A stretch of DNA of 64,000 bases, taken from NCBI GenBank assembly GCA_963969595.1, contig OZ018408.1, positions 22,565,823-22,629,822 on the forward strand, in the 5' to 3' direction. Below, one piece after another: positions 1 through 13,601 of this stretch. How positions within the stretch are numbered: position 1 is the first letter of the stretch; every line of letters starts with the position of its first letter. Under the pieces are notes generated by a model. It did no database searches, was not told the DNA's origin, and saw only the letters and a program-made list of their open reading frames with translations. This DNA comes from Neckera pumila (taxonomy: Eukaryota > Streptophyta > Bryopsida > Hypnales > Neckeraceae). The position numbers were made by a program, and so were the translations under genes.

Positions 1-3000
1 ATTTAAGAGCCAAGAATTAATTGGGGAGGTTAGACAAACTTCTTGAAACATTTTTCAGTAAATTTTCCTTGAAAGTCAAATGAATTGGCATCTAATCCAA
101 GTCATTTCATATTTTTTGGAGCTTTGTGGAATTTGTTAGGAATTTTTGAAGTTGAAACGGAATGGTCACTAAAAATGTTCACCTATTGAAATGTACACTA
201 TTTATACATTACTGGTGCAATGAGAGAGTAAAATGTTCTTTTGCATTAGATGATGCTATTAGTGCCCAAGCTCCTATCTTGTTAGCTTTAAATATCATCA
301 TAGATTAAAATACATATCAAATAGATAGATATTGAGAAAAATGGATGATTTTTCAAATTGACCTGCGTTTAAAGGAACAATTCGCTCTAAGCTTAGAACA
401 TTGCCACCAACCACGTCAATTGGCCTTGGTAATGCCATTTTTTGCTTGCCGTGCTCAATTTGAAAAAAACGGCTCTACACCGGTATCTTGTTACGTTAAA
501 AGTTGTGCTGTTCTTCCCGACATTTCTTCATTGCTTGGCAGCAAAAGGTCCTTTGTAGTGGAAATTTTATACTCACATCAACTTGGTCAACTTTGACTAT
601 GGCTCTAATGGAAGACATGGAGGTTAGTGAGAGGTGTAAGAAGAAAGGGAAGAACTTTATTAAGGACTTTAACCCTAACATGCTTTGACGTCCAATTTTT
701 GGATGATGAACAAATGGAAATTCAAGTTTCACCTTCAATATTGTTTGGATGAAAGTCATCTTTGTTTGTAGAGATACTTCATTAAGTTCTTGTCCTATTT
801 GATGGTTGGATTTGGTGTTGTTAGAGTACATATTTTTCTAAAACTGCAAATGTGGATGTATGTCAAGTGGGTTGACTCTAGTCCAAAATTGCATTGATTT
901 GAGTACAAAATTGGACTTGCAAAAATGAAGTTATAGATTTTACGAACACAAAAATCTCAAAAAATCATTGTCATGAGAGCGGGGACTGTTGTTGCATGAG
1001 TGTAGAGCATAGAGCACAGAGCGGGGATTTTGAATAATTTTTTTTCAAATTCTTAGATTTTAGAAAAACAAAGACCTATGACTGTGAGGATTGAAGACCT
1101 AAAACCGTGCAAGAAATAGGTGCATTTAATTTGAGTGGATGTAAAACCAAAATATTTTAAGTAATATAATTTGACTATTTCAGTCTTCTATGTCACATGC
1201 AAGGTTTGTATTGAACTTATCACACATCAGAAGTATAAAAATATACCTTTGTTTAAATTATATTCCATGAAATAAAAACAAGCATTGATCGTATGAGTCT
1301 TCCTACTAAATCCTAAATAATTAAGTTTATACAAGTCATGGCCTCTATTGTGCTACCTTTTGTGAGGAATAATTTTATTTGCTATTTTGATGAAGACTAA
1401 AATCTAGTAGATCAAGATGAAAGAGAGGAGTCTATAGATTTGTCAACACTATGTGCTAAATGACATGTATAGCAACAAATATTAAAAGCATATCCTTATA
1501 TGAGGTTGAATTTGTGTTTTGTTTAGTTCGTTGTTTTGTTGGTTACATAAAGATCTCTGGAATTGTATGTCCCCTAGTTGCATCTTTGGTACTACGAAAA
1601 AGCTCTACACGAAGAGAGGTGCACGGACTATGTTTTGTGGCATTCTGACTCTGAGAAGATATTGAATTTCAATTTTTTTATAAACTAAAAAATTAGAATA
1701 TTACGTTTATTTGAATATTTTATTATATTATGGCAACGGCACACAGCTATATAGTATACTTTGAAATGGCATTTATATTATATATAGATAATTAAAATTT
1801 TAGTATTAAATTGAGTATTTTTTTGAACATGTCCTAAGTAAATTGCTCAGTAGATTTCTTTCATTGTGATTGCACTCCTTAGTCAAATGCTGGTTGAATT
1901 CTTTAAATTTTTGCATTCCACATATTTTGATACAATGCATCCCATGAATCAAGTTTGGAGATGCTTATTGAAGGAAATATATGAGTATGGATGTTTTCTA
2001 AATATCTATGTAGACCAATCACGGGGGGTGCACTTAGTGTATCTAATCCAAACTACGTGCGACCAAAACTTTGTACCCCCTATATTATATCCTAAAATTT
2101 AAATAAATGAAAACAAAAAAAATATGAATATATTTTCCTAATTTGAAAGTTTATGTTTTGAATTATTGATATTTTTATTTGCTAATGATAATTAGTTACA
2201 AATTTTTGAAGTAAATAGATACACTGCAGAACTGAAAAATAACTTTCACACCCCTATATTATATCCTAAAAAATTGTCTAAAAAATGAACAAAAAATTCC
2301 TAAAAATAACTCTCTATTGGAAGCTCATTTTGAGTTGAATATTGATGCAACGGTCATCTAAATGTGTTCTCTATAAATATTTGAGTTGAAAAATATGCCA
2401 TTTTAGGTTCATTTTCAACCTCCTCTAGAAATCATTCCATATTTCATTTGAGTTGGAAATTTTGGCAATAGAAACCTATAGTCATTACCAAATAATGCTC
2501 AAAATTTTAGGTTGAAATTATAGTTTATTAGAAACCACTTGTTCGCACGTGGTTTGAAGTAGTAGAACCAAGTTCCCTCCCCGAGAGACCAATTTCAAAC
2601 AATTAATCACCAATGTGTTTTAATCAATTATCATATAAAACCATGAATACTAAACAAACAAATCAAATAATTCACCCGAAATGGAGTTTTGATTTGAAAA
2701 ATTGAGAATTATTATGTTTGATTGGAATTGTGTAAGAATTGAATGTCACTTATGCAAAACAAAAAATGGCAATTGTATACTATAGTATGCAAAATTCTTT
2801 GAATGGCAGAATAAGCAGTTTATAAGATTATTGGACATGACTATATAACCACGCTTTTGGCACTAAAGCTCTATCTCAAATGATAGATCCATTTCTGTAC
2901 CATTCCAAATAATCTTTCATTAATTTAAGTTACATGGAAAAATATTCAATTATTTAGACTTTTAGATGTTGTCATTGGTGCTCATTGCACTCCAGTTTGC

Positions 3001-3512
3001 ACCAATAGGTATTCTTAACAAGTGGTCCACTACCAAAATTCAGCTCAAAATAAAATTAAAAGATTATAATAATTTCATTTTTTCTGTGCATGTTCACGAT
3101 TCCAATACAATACCAATTACTTATATCAGGTCCCCTAAGTGATTTCAAATACTATTGATCAAATAAAACTAATCTTTTTTTTTTGTATAATAATGTTGCA
3201 CCAAAATGTACCCTTATATCATTGTAAACCTCCAATATTTTATAGTACTACTCTTTTTCTAATTTTTATTGCAATTCCTTGTAAATAATTTGTCAATAAG
3301 TAATTCTACAGAAGATATTTCTAAAAAATTTAATAATTTTTAACACAACCCTAAAGATTCAAAATATCAAGGCAAAGTTTTTTTTTTTTTCCAATTTTTT
3401 GTATTATAAATATGTATATATGTAGAAACCTTATCCGCTTTCATGATGTCCACATACAGACCAGACTACAACTTTTTTGAAAAAGAAGATTGTTCTAAAT
3501 TTTTTTTTGTAT
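1..3512. other. AT-rich DNA without recognisable genes
   Basis: The stretch is AT-rich, with many homopolymer runs and short open frames that have no coding character (isolated, low complexity, no family motif). I see no paired terminal repeats or tandem array. Confidence 0.6.
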
Positions 3513-3925
3513 AAAGTTACAAATTGCACCTAAGATTCCATGCAAATAGCGTTAGCTTTGACAAAGTCTCTAGGAATTCCCAAGTACAAATGCAACCTTA
3601 AGAAAAAAAACTTTTTTTATCTTTTGAAAGTTGCATCTGTATTCAAGTCCCCTAGGAATACCGTCGGTGCTAATGAGGCCTCAAGAAAAAAAAATTTATG
3701 TTGCAGCTATACCCAAGCCCCCATAGGAGTAGGTTTGGTGCCAAACGGGTCTATAAAAAATAAATAAACTTTAAAAAATAAAAAAATAAAAAAACTTTAA
3801 GAAGAATTTTTTTTTTTTAATTTTTTTTTATAGTTGCAGCTGCACCTCTAGGCCCTTAGGCACCCATTCAGTACTGAACCTATCTCTACGGGGGCTTCGG
3901 TACAGCTACAACTTAAAAAAAATAA
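3513..3925. repeat. Degenerate repeat with direct and inverted units
   Basis: A unit beginning GTTGCA(G/T)CT and containing a C-rich core (AAGCCCCC) and GGTTTGGTGCC-like text occurs near 3625, 3700 and 3835. An inverted copy (CTACGGGGGCTTCGG) lies near 3880-3915. Units are separated by A-rich runs. The alternation of direct and inverted copies suggests an old foldback or MITE cluster. It is too diverged to classify. Confidence 0.4.
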
Positions 3926-4447
3926 ATTTTGAGGTAAAATGGTGTAACCATTAGAAGAAGAATGGGTCCTCAGGAGGGCCTCCAAATCTAAGCCAGCAGT
4001 GAATACAATTGCTGAACAGAATAGTACTTTATTTTTTTTGCAAAAAAAAAAATTGAAAAAAATTAAAAAGAATATTATTAAAATCCATAAATGCTGGGCT
4101 GGTGCAATGGTGCCTATAGAAATCACCATTCTTTGTACCATGTGACATCATCTACCTTAAAATAATAAAAAATATTCAGTGGAAGTCAAACTACCGGCAA
4201 AATCTCCCATTTCTGCACAAAATTCCAAGGATGAAGAATTGTAGTTCTATCCTACAAACAAAGATTCCGGGACATTCTTAGGATGAAATCGGACAAAAAT
4301 CAGCCAAGGCACCTTTTATGGATTAAACCCAAAGCTTGCAATACCACATTACATTTGCGAATCCCATCCAAACACCCAGGGATTACAGTACTTGGTGACC
4401 CTACTTGTAAATTCTCCAGCCAGATTATTGATTGTGTACACAATAAG
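3926..4447. other. Intergenic DNA, nothing recognised
   Basis: AT-rich sequence with short open frames only. No repeat pair or coding signal is visible. Confidence 0.5.
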
Positions 4448-5570
4448 CACTATAAGATATTGGAGGTATAAATGACTACAAAGTCATTTATACCCGTCCA
4501 AAACAACTACAGCGCAATTGCACCTTTCTAATTGCACATTTTGGCCTTCTTTGACAACATCCAAGTCATTTATTAGTCGCAGTCACGACTAGGGGATGAA
4601 GATGAAATGAAAGCAGACTTCTTGTGCGTGTTTTTGTTGACGGTTCATTTGTTTTCCTGTTGTGGAGGCCACAGTCATTTTTTGTAACTTGGCCTCATTG
4701 ACCTACGACTTGCAAATGACTAATCTGCGACTTATAAATGACATTTTTTCACTGAAGGTGCCTTTGAAGGAATTTGATGTTGCCTTTGTAGATTTTGCTA
4801 CGCTAACGTATTTGCGGTTTAGGAGTGAATCATTTTCTAGTTGCTTTCTAGTTGTACACACTAGTTGTTTCTTAATGATTTCTTACACTACTAGAAATTC
4901 AGCTTTTCTGTTGATTTGGTTGCATAGATTTGATTCACCTTTTTGTTGATTTGGAGAGTAATTTGTTAATTTGGATAGAAATCAATAGAAAAAGGAACCA
5001 AATGAATGATATTTGAGTTTCAAATCTACATTTCTTTTAGATTTGAATTTCAGATCCACTATTTTTTTAGATTTAGAAGTTCAAATCTGCATTTTTTTTA
5101 GATTTTAGAATTTCAAATCTATTTTTTTTCTAGATTTCAAAATTCTAGATCTACTTTATTCCTAGATTTCATAAATTCAAAAATTGATATTTAATAGATT
5201 TCATTGATTAAGAAAACCTTACAATTCTATAGATTTTTAAGCTTTTTGGATTATAAATATTTTTTGATTTCTATACATTATAGAAATCTACAAGTCGTAG
5301 AAATCTATATTCTACAAAAATCTACAAATCTATACTCTATAGAAGTCTACAAATTATAGAAATCTTGGAATTATATCAAGAAGATTCATTGTATAAGACT
5401 ACAACAACTTACAAGTCTTATATGTTCAACTTCATGATACTCTTTACAATTGATATGGGACAATTGATCCAAAATAAATGTAAATGAACTTTGGAAGCAA
5501 CTAGAAAACAACTAGAAAACAACTAAGAAACAACTAGTGTATGACTTGAAAGCGACTAAGACATAACTAG

Positions 5571-5743
5571 CTTTACAATTAGAAAATTCAGCTTTTTTGT
5601 TGATTTGGTTGCATAGATTTGATTCACTTTTCTATTGATTTGGAGAGTAATTTCTTGATTTGTATAGAAATCAATAGAAAATTGAACCAAATGAATGTAA
5701 CCAAATCAAAACAAAACTGAATTTTCTAATTGTAAAGCTAGTC
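5571..5743. repeat. Self-complementary core of the foldback element
   Basis: This 173 bp segment starts AGCTTTACAATTAGAAAATT and ends with its reverse complement, so it is a complete small hairpin at the centre of the foldback. A truncated relative with a CACTACTAGAAATTCAGC start lies at about 4887-4996. This suggests a MITE family that was incorporated twice. Confidence 0.55.
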
Positions 5744-6169
5744 AAGTAGTCATGTCCTAGTCACTTTCAAGTCATACACTAGTTGTTTCTTAGTTGTTTT
5801 CTAGTTGTTTCCTAGTTGTTTCCTAGTTGCTTCCAAAGTTCATTCCCATTTATTTTGGATCAGTTGTCCCATATCAATTGTAAAGAGTACCATGAAGTTG
5901 AACATATAAGACTTGTAAGTTGTTGTAGTCTTATACAATGAATCTTCTTGATATAATTCTAAGATTTCTATAATTTGTAGACTTCTATAGAGTATAGATT
6001 TGTAGATTTCTGTAGAATATAGATTTCTATAATGTATAGAAATCAAAAAATATTTAGAATCCAAGAAGTTTAAAAATCTATGAAATTGGAAGGTTTTTAA
6101 AATCAATGAAATCTATTAAATATCAATATTTGAATATTTGAAATCTAGGAATAAGGTAGATCTAGAATT

Positions 6170-6510
6170 TTGAAATCTAGAAAAAAATAGATTTGAAATT
6201 TTAAAATCTAAAAAATGTAGATCTGAACTTCTAAAATCTAAAGAAACAGTAGATTTGAAATTCTAAAATCTAAAAGAAATGTAGATTTGAAATTCAAATA
6301 TCATGAAAAAAAATAGATTGAAAATTCTAAAATCTTCAAAAAAAAGGTAGATCTGAAATTCAAATATCTTGGAAAAAGGTAGATCTGAAATTCAAATTAC
6401 TTGAAAAAAGATAGATCTGAAATTCAGGTATCTTGAAAAAAGGCAGATCTGAAATTCAAATTACTTGAAAAAAGGTTGATTTGAAATTCAAATATCTTGA
6501 AAGAACATAG
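6170..6510. repeat. Tandem AGATTTGAAATTC repeat
   Basis: About ten degenerate units of roughly 30-36 bp share the text TAGAT(T/C)TGAAATTCAAAT followed by an A-rich spacer. The mirrored array sits at about 5035-5165 in the left arm. It is part of the foldback element. Confidence 0.55.
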
Positions 6511-6782
6511 ATCTGAAATGACTCGCAAATGACTACAAAATGACTTGCAAATGACTGCTGCAGTGGCAAGTTGAAAGCACTTGCCACATCAGACTTCTTC
6601 ATCCAATGCCCATCCAAGGAAAAAATGGATGGTGATAATAGGCACTGCAGTCATTTATAAACAACTTGTCCGAAATGACAGCAGAGGCCCCTAGTCATTT
6701 AGTTGTTAATTTTGTCTGAAATGACTGTTGGGAGTCATTTTGAAGTCATTTTGGACAGTCATTTATACCCCCATTTTTTGTG

Positions 6783-7601
6783 ACAGATTCTCAAGAAATA
6801 TAGGGAATATGCAATTATAGTGTTATATTAAAATTTCTTCATAGCAGGAGCTACCTATCAAGCCAAAAATATTCACAAGCATATAACGAGCCAAAAGCTA
6901 TTAAGAATGATCTTCATAACTCACCAAAGTATACTTATGTGATTCTGCAAGCTCTCATTCACAGTGCTTACAACACAAAACTTGAAACTAATATAAATAG
7001 TCACTACAAAAGTAGCAGCAATTTATCAATCATCCCACTGCCATTTTTTGATGCATTTTTTAAGCAAATGATTCACACGGTACCCACCAAAAGAAATTTT
7101 CATAGTGACCAACTCATCCTTTAAGGGTTAAAATTTTTAATTCCTTTGTTCAAGTTATAAGGCTCAATTATGCTGCTACTATATGATGGGATGAGCACAA
7201 ATCAATATTAAATGCATTTTTATGACAACAAATTGAACACAAAAAGATTCTTAGAAGAAATTCCAAAAATGATTTTGAGACCTTTGTTGCCTTATGTAAT
7301 TGCATCTAATTGTGACCAGATATTTTAAGATAGCATGACAACACATCCAAAATAGAGGCAAGTAGTCCCATACAGAGAGTCATTTTGAAGGACCAGATTG
7401 TGGGCGCTAGATTATCCACCCTTGGTAATAAAGTGAACACCACCAGGTTTTTAGCTTTTATCCACTTTTGGATTTAAGAGGGTATTGGTGAGTGTGTTTC
7501 ACTGTGCCTTCCAAGCAATGGAACTTGCTAATGTTTCCTAGTTTTTGTGATGGGCAAAAGAAGTACCTAGAGATATGTATGATGACTTCTAATTTGATTG
7601 T
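6783..7601. other. Intergenic DNA, nothing recognised
   Basis: No coding signal, repeat pair or tandem array is seen. Confidence 0.5.
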
Positions 7602-7804
7602 CACTACAAGAGAAAGGTGTCTTTAAGTATAGTCCTAGTAGTGTAGTCTTTTAAGTGATGACCTTCAAGTAAGGTTTTTAATAAAATTTTACTGAAAAAA
7701 TTGTCTTTTTAGTAAAATTTTACTAAAAACCTTACTCAACGGGTCATTACTTAAAAGACTATACTTCTAGGACTATATTTAAAACACCCCTTTCTCTTGT
7801 AGTG
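7602..7804. mobile_element. CACTA-like MITE
   Basis: A 203 bp non-coding element with termini CACTACAAGAGAAAGGTGT and, inverted, ACACCCCTTTCTCTTGTAGTG-like sequence. Almost the whole element folds on itself: the AAGTATAGTCCTAG inner text is repeated inverted as CTAGGACTATA. CACTACAAGA is the classic CACTA (En/Spm) terminal motif. The flanking trinucleotides are TGT and TGC, so the expected 3-bp duplication is imperfect. A sister copy is at 26251-33577. Confidence 0.75.
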
Positions 7805-8009
7805 TGCCGATGATCAGGGATCATAGTGATCTGACGGTGAAATTCTAGCTTCCTAACTATCTCTCCTATGTCAAGGGTAGACTGGATAGTTGACATCATT
7901 TCTAACGTCCCTAACTACGGGAATGAGCGGTGACTAAGTTCCTTCCTTGAACCCCTAAGAATCTCTTCTATTTTTTTAACTTTTGATATAATCCTAGATT
8001 TTATTCCCT

Positions 8010-8640
8010 AAGGTTAATTCTAAGTTTCAACTTTGATTCCCAATTTTCTACTTCTAAATGTAACTCTAGATTTTGACTTCTAACTCTAGAAATTTACTTT
8101 AAAAATCAAATCTAAATTTTAACTTCTAATTTTGACTTTACATTTTAACTTTTAACTCTAAGTTTTTATTGCTAAGTTCAACCTTAAAATTTAGCCTCTA
8201 GGTTTACTTCTATATTTTAACTTTTAGCTCCACATTTTTACTTCTAAGGCTAACTCTAAAATTTACCTCTAAGTTTAACTCTATGTTATAACTTTAACTC
8301 TAGATTTTTACTTCTAAAACTAATTCCAAGTTTTAACCTCGAGATTGAACTCTATATTTTAACTTTTAACTTTAGACTTTTACTTCTAAAATTAATTCCA
8401 AATTTTAACCTCTAAATTGAATTCTATGTTTTAACTTTTAACCTTTAACTCTAGTCTCTAGATTTTTACTTCTAAAACTAATTCCAAATTTTAACCGCTA
8501 ATTTGAACTTCCAAATCAATTCTAACTTGGTTTTTGACTTTCCAATTTTACTCTAATTTTTACTTCCTAGATCTAGCTCTAAATTCTACTTCCTAACTTG
8601 ATGAATTTTTGAATCTAAATTTCTAATTTTCGCTAATCTA
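8010..8640. repeat. Degenerate pyrimidine-rich tandem repeat
   Basis: Repeated variants of TAACTCTAGATTTTTACTTC followed by TAAAACTAATTCCAAATTTTAACC run for about 600 bp with a rough period of 50-60 bp. There are no open frames and no terminal structure. Confidence 0.55.
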
Positions 8641-9654
8641 TTATTGCTTAATCGCGGATTTAGGTCTAATCAAGAAAATCAAGGAGTGATTAGGGGAAAA
8701 ACACCAAAATTCAGTTTAATAACTTACCTCATTGCTACTGGTGTTTGAAATAACTTCGTCCATGTTTCCATGTGCATCCTCATCCATGGTATTTCCTCGG
8801 TTGTTTCTTTTCTTTTCAAAACTCACCACTTAATTTAAAAAATCTTACACCCTTGCGATCTAACTTCCTTCCTTTCCTTCTCCCTTCCTTTTCTTTCTTC
8901 TCATTCCTTCTACACTAGAACTATTCCACCTATCCCACCAACTTATTGATGGTGTCTTACAACTATGGTCTCAACTACAAGAAAATTTAATGGTGCCTCC
9001 TACCCTCTTACACATTCTTATTTTTTGTCATACTAATCTTTTTCCTAACGATCACCAAGCATTCTCTAGATTTTCCTTTTTGGCCTACCTAATCCTAACA
9101 CTAGGGTACTATTGATCATCTCTCTCTTTTCCTCCTCTACTTCATCCCTTCTCCCCTAATCTCCTTCCATTCTTGTTATTTCCATCTTGTTGGTGAGAGC
9201 ATGAAAATGGGAGTGTTTGTGTACAGGTGTGACGCGTAGAGGTGTTGCTTCTATTTTCTCCCTCCCCTTTTTTAGTCTCTTTTCTCGAATTCCTATCCCC
9301 CTACTCTAACCTATACCCTTTAAGAGACCTAATCCCCTTTTCTAGTAAAGGAAAGGGAAAAAAACCAAAAAAAATGTGAGAGAGCCCTAGCTCCTCAAAC
9401 CCCAAGTTGCCTTGCCTGGATCGGTCCAATGCCTGTTGCTTGTCGGCTCCCCTAGTTGGCCGGGTGCAAGTTGGCTGGCTAGAGGGTTCGGGTTTTTTTA
9501 TTTTATTTTGTTTTATTTTTTGTTTTGTTTCTGTTTTCTAGTTCCGGTTTTGAATTTGATTGTCTGTTGTTGACTGGTCTAGATAGGGCTAGTCTTGGTG
9601 CTGGACTAGTTCCTTCTTGCAAAAACTAGATTTTTGTGAAAACTTGGCTAAATT
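8641..9654. other. Intergenic DNA, pyrimidine-rich
   Basis: C/T-rich tracts (about 8820-9330) without coding potential. No transposon ends seen. Confidence 0.45.
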
Positions 9655-9775
9655 GGACTTTACTAAAATCTTGCCAAAACTGGATTTTTGCTAAACTTGG
9701 TCAAACTAGACTTGCTAAAACTTGGTCAAACTGGACTTGCTAAAACTTGGCTAAAACTTGAATCTTGCAAATACT
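9655..9775. repeat. Short tandem repeat of about 27 bp
   Basis: Four to five units of the type AACTTGGTCAAACTGGACTT with TGCTAAA linkers occur in tandem. Relatives of this wording occur as dispersed low-complexity sequence nearby. Confidence 0.5.
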
Positions 9776-12700
9776 AAATATCTTGGAAGCTAAACTTTGG
9801 ATGTTTCCAAAAAGGTCTTGGAAACTTTACTTTGGAACTAAGTACCAGGGAGGTCCGAAGCTTCACTGTAGAATTGGGTTTAATACCAACTTTAGGACTT
9901 TGTGACACTCTGAGGGTTCAAAGCTCCGCCGTCTGTGACTGTTTTAACACACACTCTAAGACTTAATGAGTTAGAACAAACATAATGGCACGGAAAAACT
10001 CACAAGCTAAAGGCCCCCAAAAGCGGCATCGCCAAGGTACGGTGGGGGGTTGCTCTAGGATTAGTGCAATACTTCAAAAGGACCCCTCAACTACACAAAT
10101 TAGCTCACAAAGATATATGGAAGATATCCAAAGCATAGATAAACTCTCAACTCACAACAAGAGTACAACAAATACACAAAGAGTATATAAGGCAAGATAG
10201 AAGGACCCCCAAGGACCTTCAAAGCTTGAAATGCAACAACAATGGAGCCAAAAGTGTTCCGAAAACACCGTAGAGGTTTTTTGGCTTCAAATGCCAAAAA
10301 TATCCAAAATAATTTGGACCCATAGACCCAAAACAAGAATGGGGAGTGATTTTAGAGAGGGAAATGGGGCCTTTATACAGGTTTCAAGGGCTCACTCCCC
10401 CCCCTCTAAATTCATACTAGTAACCTTATCAACTTGGATTTACATCCTCATCTTTAAAGATTTTCATCCTAATCTTAAATTTTAACTTTCTACCATCTAT
10501 GCTGGACCAATATCCTAACTTTTGGAGATCAATTCCAATTGTCAAATAGATTGTGTCGTTGGCTCTAGAACGCCGGTTTTAATCCAATATCCTTCTACCC
10601 CCGTACCGGGACCAAAAATCCATCGTAGTCTAGATTAAAAATCCAATCATGGTAAAATTCTAAATCTTGGAGGTCTCCTATTTTGAGAAAAGTAACTAGC
10701 CTGGGGTCTCCGGTAGGTGCAAGGGAGTAGGAAAAGACTCCTTGTTGACGTTGTTTCACTGCCGTGTGTCCTCGGAATGTTGGTCAACGTCGTGGGGATC
10801 TCGCCACGTGATTAATTTCCAAGGAATCTTGCCTGTTTGGGTACTTGCCGCTATTGGAATGTTGCAAAACTTATTGTAGCGCATTATTAGCATAAAAAAA
10901 TCTATCTTAATTTTTAGTGAGATTTTACCGCAACCTGGGTAATTTACAAGAAACTCCTGTTGGAAGTTAGAACACTTGACTACTCGGAAGAGGTTCTTCT
11001 GCAAATTGGAAGATGCCGGGAATTTTCATGAGACCTCTCAATGAGCCTTACAAAAGATGTATAGGTGCATTTCCAAACCTGGTACAATTGGTCAATAGAG
11101 ATCCAAATTGGCCGTCTCCTTGATGGCACGAGAATCTTCTGCAAATGAAGGAATCTTGGTGAATTGATTTTGTCGTTGGAATCCTGTTATGGGATTAAAC
11201 TCAAAACACCATCCTTGGGTTATAGATTCCTCCACGGGCCCGTCTTGAGTTTAGCGGCTCCTACATGCTAACAATCAAGGTTTTTAAAAATTTGTCGATC
11301 TAATGGTTAAATTCAAAACCTAATTCTAGGACCCAACCTATGGCCTTGCTGTAAATCCCTAGGACCGATTTAGCCATGCATTGCCACCTTCTAGTGGAAT
11401 TTAGCCTTTTGGGGGCTATGTGAATGAAACTTGACAAATATTGCTATCTTGTGATTTATACTCTATCTTTAGGCAAGGTTTGGAGAAGTTTCAGATATAA
11501 AATCAAAATTAGACCAAATACTATAATGGACATGGTACAATCCTATTTTGTTTCTACACTCTTTTTATGGCTTTTCGTATATTTTATCTATTCTAAATTG
11601 CAAATCTCAAAAAAATAAATCCACGAGTCCCAAGTAACACATTGAGAGCTCACACCCTACCCCCGCACCAACTTGTCATCTTCACTATTGTACTACGTGT
11701 GCTTGTAGCGTCCGTCGCCAAATGGTTGTTGCAGCAGCGCGTCTTCAAGTTTTCCCAAAAATTTTGTGTCCATATAGAAATCCCAACATTCACACCACAT
11801 GTTGTTTTTTCCCTGCGGGCGCTTGAGTTGAACCATTCTTGCGAGATTGCAAAACTATGCTTTAATGGATTGTACTGCATGTGCTTGCAGCGTCCAACTT
11901 TGTGCTTTTTGGACATCTGCTGCAGAAAGTCTCATGTATGAATTCCATCGGTTGCTAGAACGTCACAAGGAGAGTTGGTTATGATTGAGGGTGAGAATTT
12001 GGTTTTGGATTTTGGGGAACCCAAAGATTTTCTTTTGATTGATGGATGGTGAGTTGGTGACACAATTGGAGGAAATTATTCTTTCTTTGTTTGTTGTACA
12101 TTGACCCCATTGTTGTCCCGATTAATTGTTGTGGGCTGCAAAGCTACTCTTTGGGTGGTGCAATTGGAAAGATTGCACACGGTTTGCAAACGCCTTCCGA
12201 TTGTTAGTTGAACAGACTCACGGGACTAATTAGTGCCCACATTGTGTTCTCCTCCAAGCATAGCTCAAATGTGGCGGAAATTAGAAGTAATATATAGTAG
12301 CAGCCCTTTTGTTGGGTGGTCAGTTTGAGAACGTTGTGCGAGTTCGTCTATTGGAATTGCTGCAACAATGGGCACTTCTAGTTTCCACAATCATTTTGGT
12401 TGTAAGTCCGCATCATGGACAATGCTCAAGGAAGGAAGCGCAAGCAACCACGTACGCATGTAGACTATAGTTGTACGGTGGGATAAATTCTTCTGCGACT
12501 CAAGGTAAAGAGGGATGAGCCTTCAATAGGACTCGTGTTACCAATGCAACAAGTGCTTGTTGATTGAATAGATTTGCAGTAGGTCAGGTTAGAGATCACC
12601 CAAACCTCCTTTTTGAGACGGCGATTCTTAGGGGATGTAACTGTAGTGCAGTATTGTGGTTGGCAAAGAGAGTATTAGACCTTGCAAATGCTTCAACTGT

Positions 12701-13345
12701 ATGCCTCTAGGGCTTTGAAGGGGTTTTGTTTCAGAAAATGGGAGATAGTGCAAACTCTTGCAACAGAAATAGAAACAATCTGCAGCAGAACGGATTGCAT
12801 TGTTTTAGATCTTGGATTTTCCTAGATATGTTTTTATTTATCACAGTTCGAGATATTGCAACCATGATGTATCCACAACATTGTGCTTTACTTTGTTTGT
12901 TAGCATTGAGTTGAGGGAGTCATTTGTGGGCAATGCGGATTACATTTTGGCAGTTTTGTTTTGCTTTTTGTGGCACTTCCTTTGTCAATTTTCCTTGTAA
13001 ACCTCAACAATCTACTTTCGCCGGAGATTCTTTGATTTTGTGAGGTTTGAGTTTCTTCCACAAACTTAGTTGTATTGAAATTCCAATAGTCTAAAACCTG
13101 ATAGAAGACCCTACTTGTAAGATTTTGGAGCTGAGCATGACAAGTGCTGGAAGACGAATGTGCTCCAGGGTGTGAGAAGGTTAGGATTTGGCATTGGTTG
13201 GTTTTAGAGTGGGGTTCAATCGTTGGGGTTTGATTCTCAAGATTAGGTTGGAATTAGCTTGGAATATGTGGCGACTTTAAGCCATTGGAGAAGTTGATTG
13301 GTTATGCTCTTTTGCTCTTAAATTTGTTTGGTGAGTTTAAGCAAA
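9776..13345. other. Repetitive, non-coding DNA with a dispersed motif
   Basis: No gene recognised. A motif AATTTTTAGTGAGATTTTA followed by CCGCAACCTGG lies at about 10906-10946. It recurs at about 24077-24112 and, inverted and diverged, at about 53551-53594, so this stretch probably holds part of a dispersed repeat. The 11.6-13.3 kb part has scattered open frames of under 100 codons in several frames, none convincing. Confidence 0.4.
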
Positions 13346-13346
13346 C

Positions 13347-13601
13347 ATGGCAACAAGTGGAGGACCTGTTTTGCCCAAAATCCACCGGCAGTTCCAAGCA
13401 CAGACTACAACATCACATTTCCAACCGCGCAAATTGAGTTTCAAGTAAAGTCCTAGTACTAGCACGTACGACCTAAACTTTCCAGTATTGGGTGAATTTA
13501 GGTCGCAAAGAGAAGCCAAAGTTGACGCAAGATTTGAAGAGATGGAGATGCGCAACAACAAGAGGTTTGCAAGCCTAGTGATGGGCTCCAAAGAGGCGTA
13601 A
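13347..13601 (+). pseudogene. Possible decayed coding segment, unknown family
   Basis: An ATG at 13347 opens a frame of 84 codons ending at TAA 13599, broken by one in-frame TAA at 13446. The second half (…EFRSQREAKVDARFEEMEM) has amphipathic, charged composition unlike the surrounding AT-rich DNA. A further frame continues to about 13800. I do not recognise the family. It could be chance. Confidence 0.2.

Larger units (their letters stand above)
4448..6782. mobile_element. Foldback transposon, possibly CACTA-related
   Basis: The two halves are a long inverted repeat. The left arm (about 5340-5570, with A-rich repeats outward to 5040) reads as the reverse complement of about 5744-6000 with repeats outward to 6500. 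It includes the CTAGTTG run and a long match around 5390-5470 versus 5850-5930. Outer ends are CACTATAAGA...GGTATAAATGACT on the left and, inverted, CACAAAAAATGGGGGTATAAATGACT-like text on the right. Short AAATGACT/AGTCATTT motifs are clustered subterminally in both orientations, as in transposons with subterminal transposase-binding repeats. No transposase is encoded. I could not identify a clean target duplication, so exact ends and superfamily are uncertain. Confidence 0.55.

Noticed and set aside
9985..10485. Overlapping 70-84 codon frames
   Set aside because: Frames overlap on both strands with no motif or splice context; likely chance.
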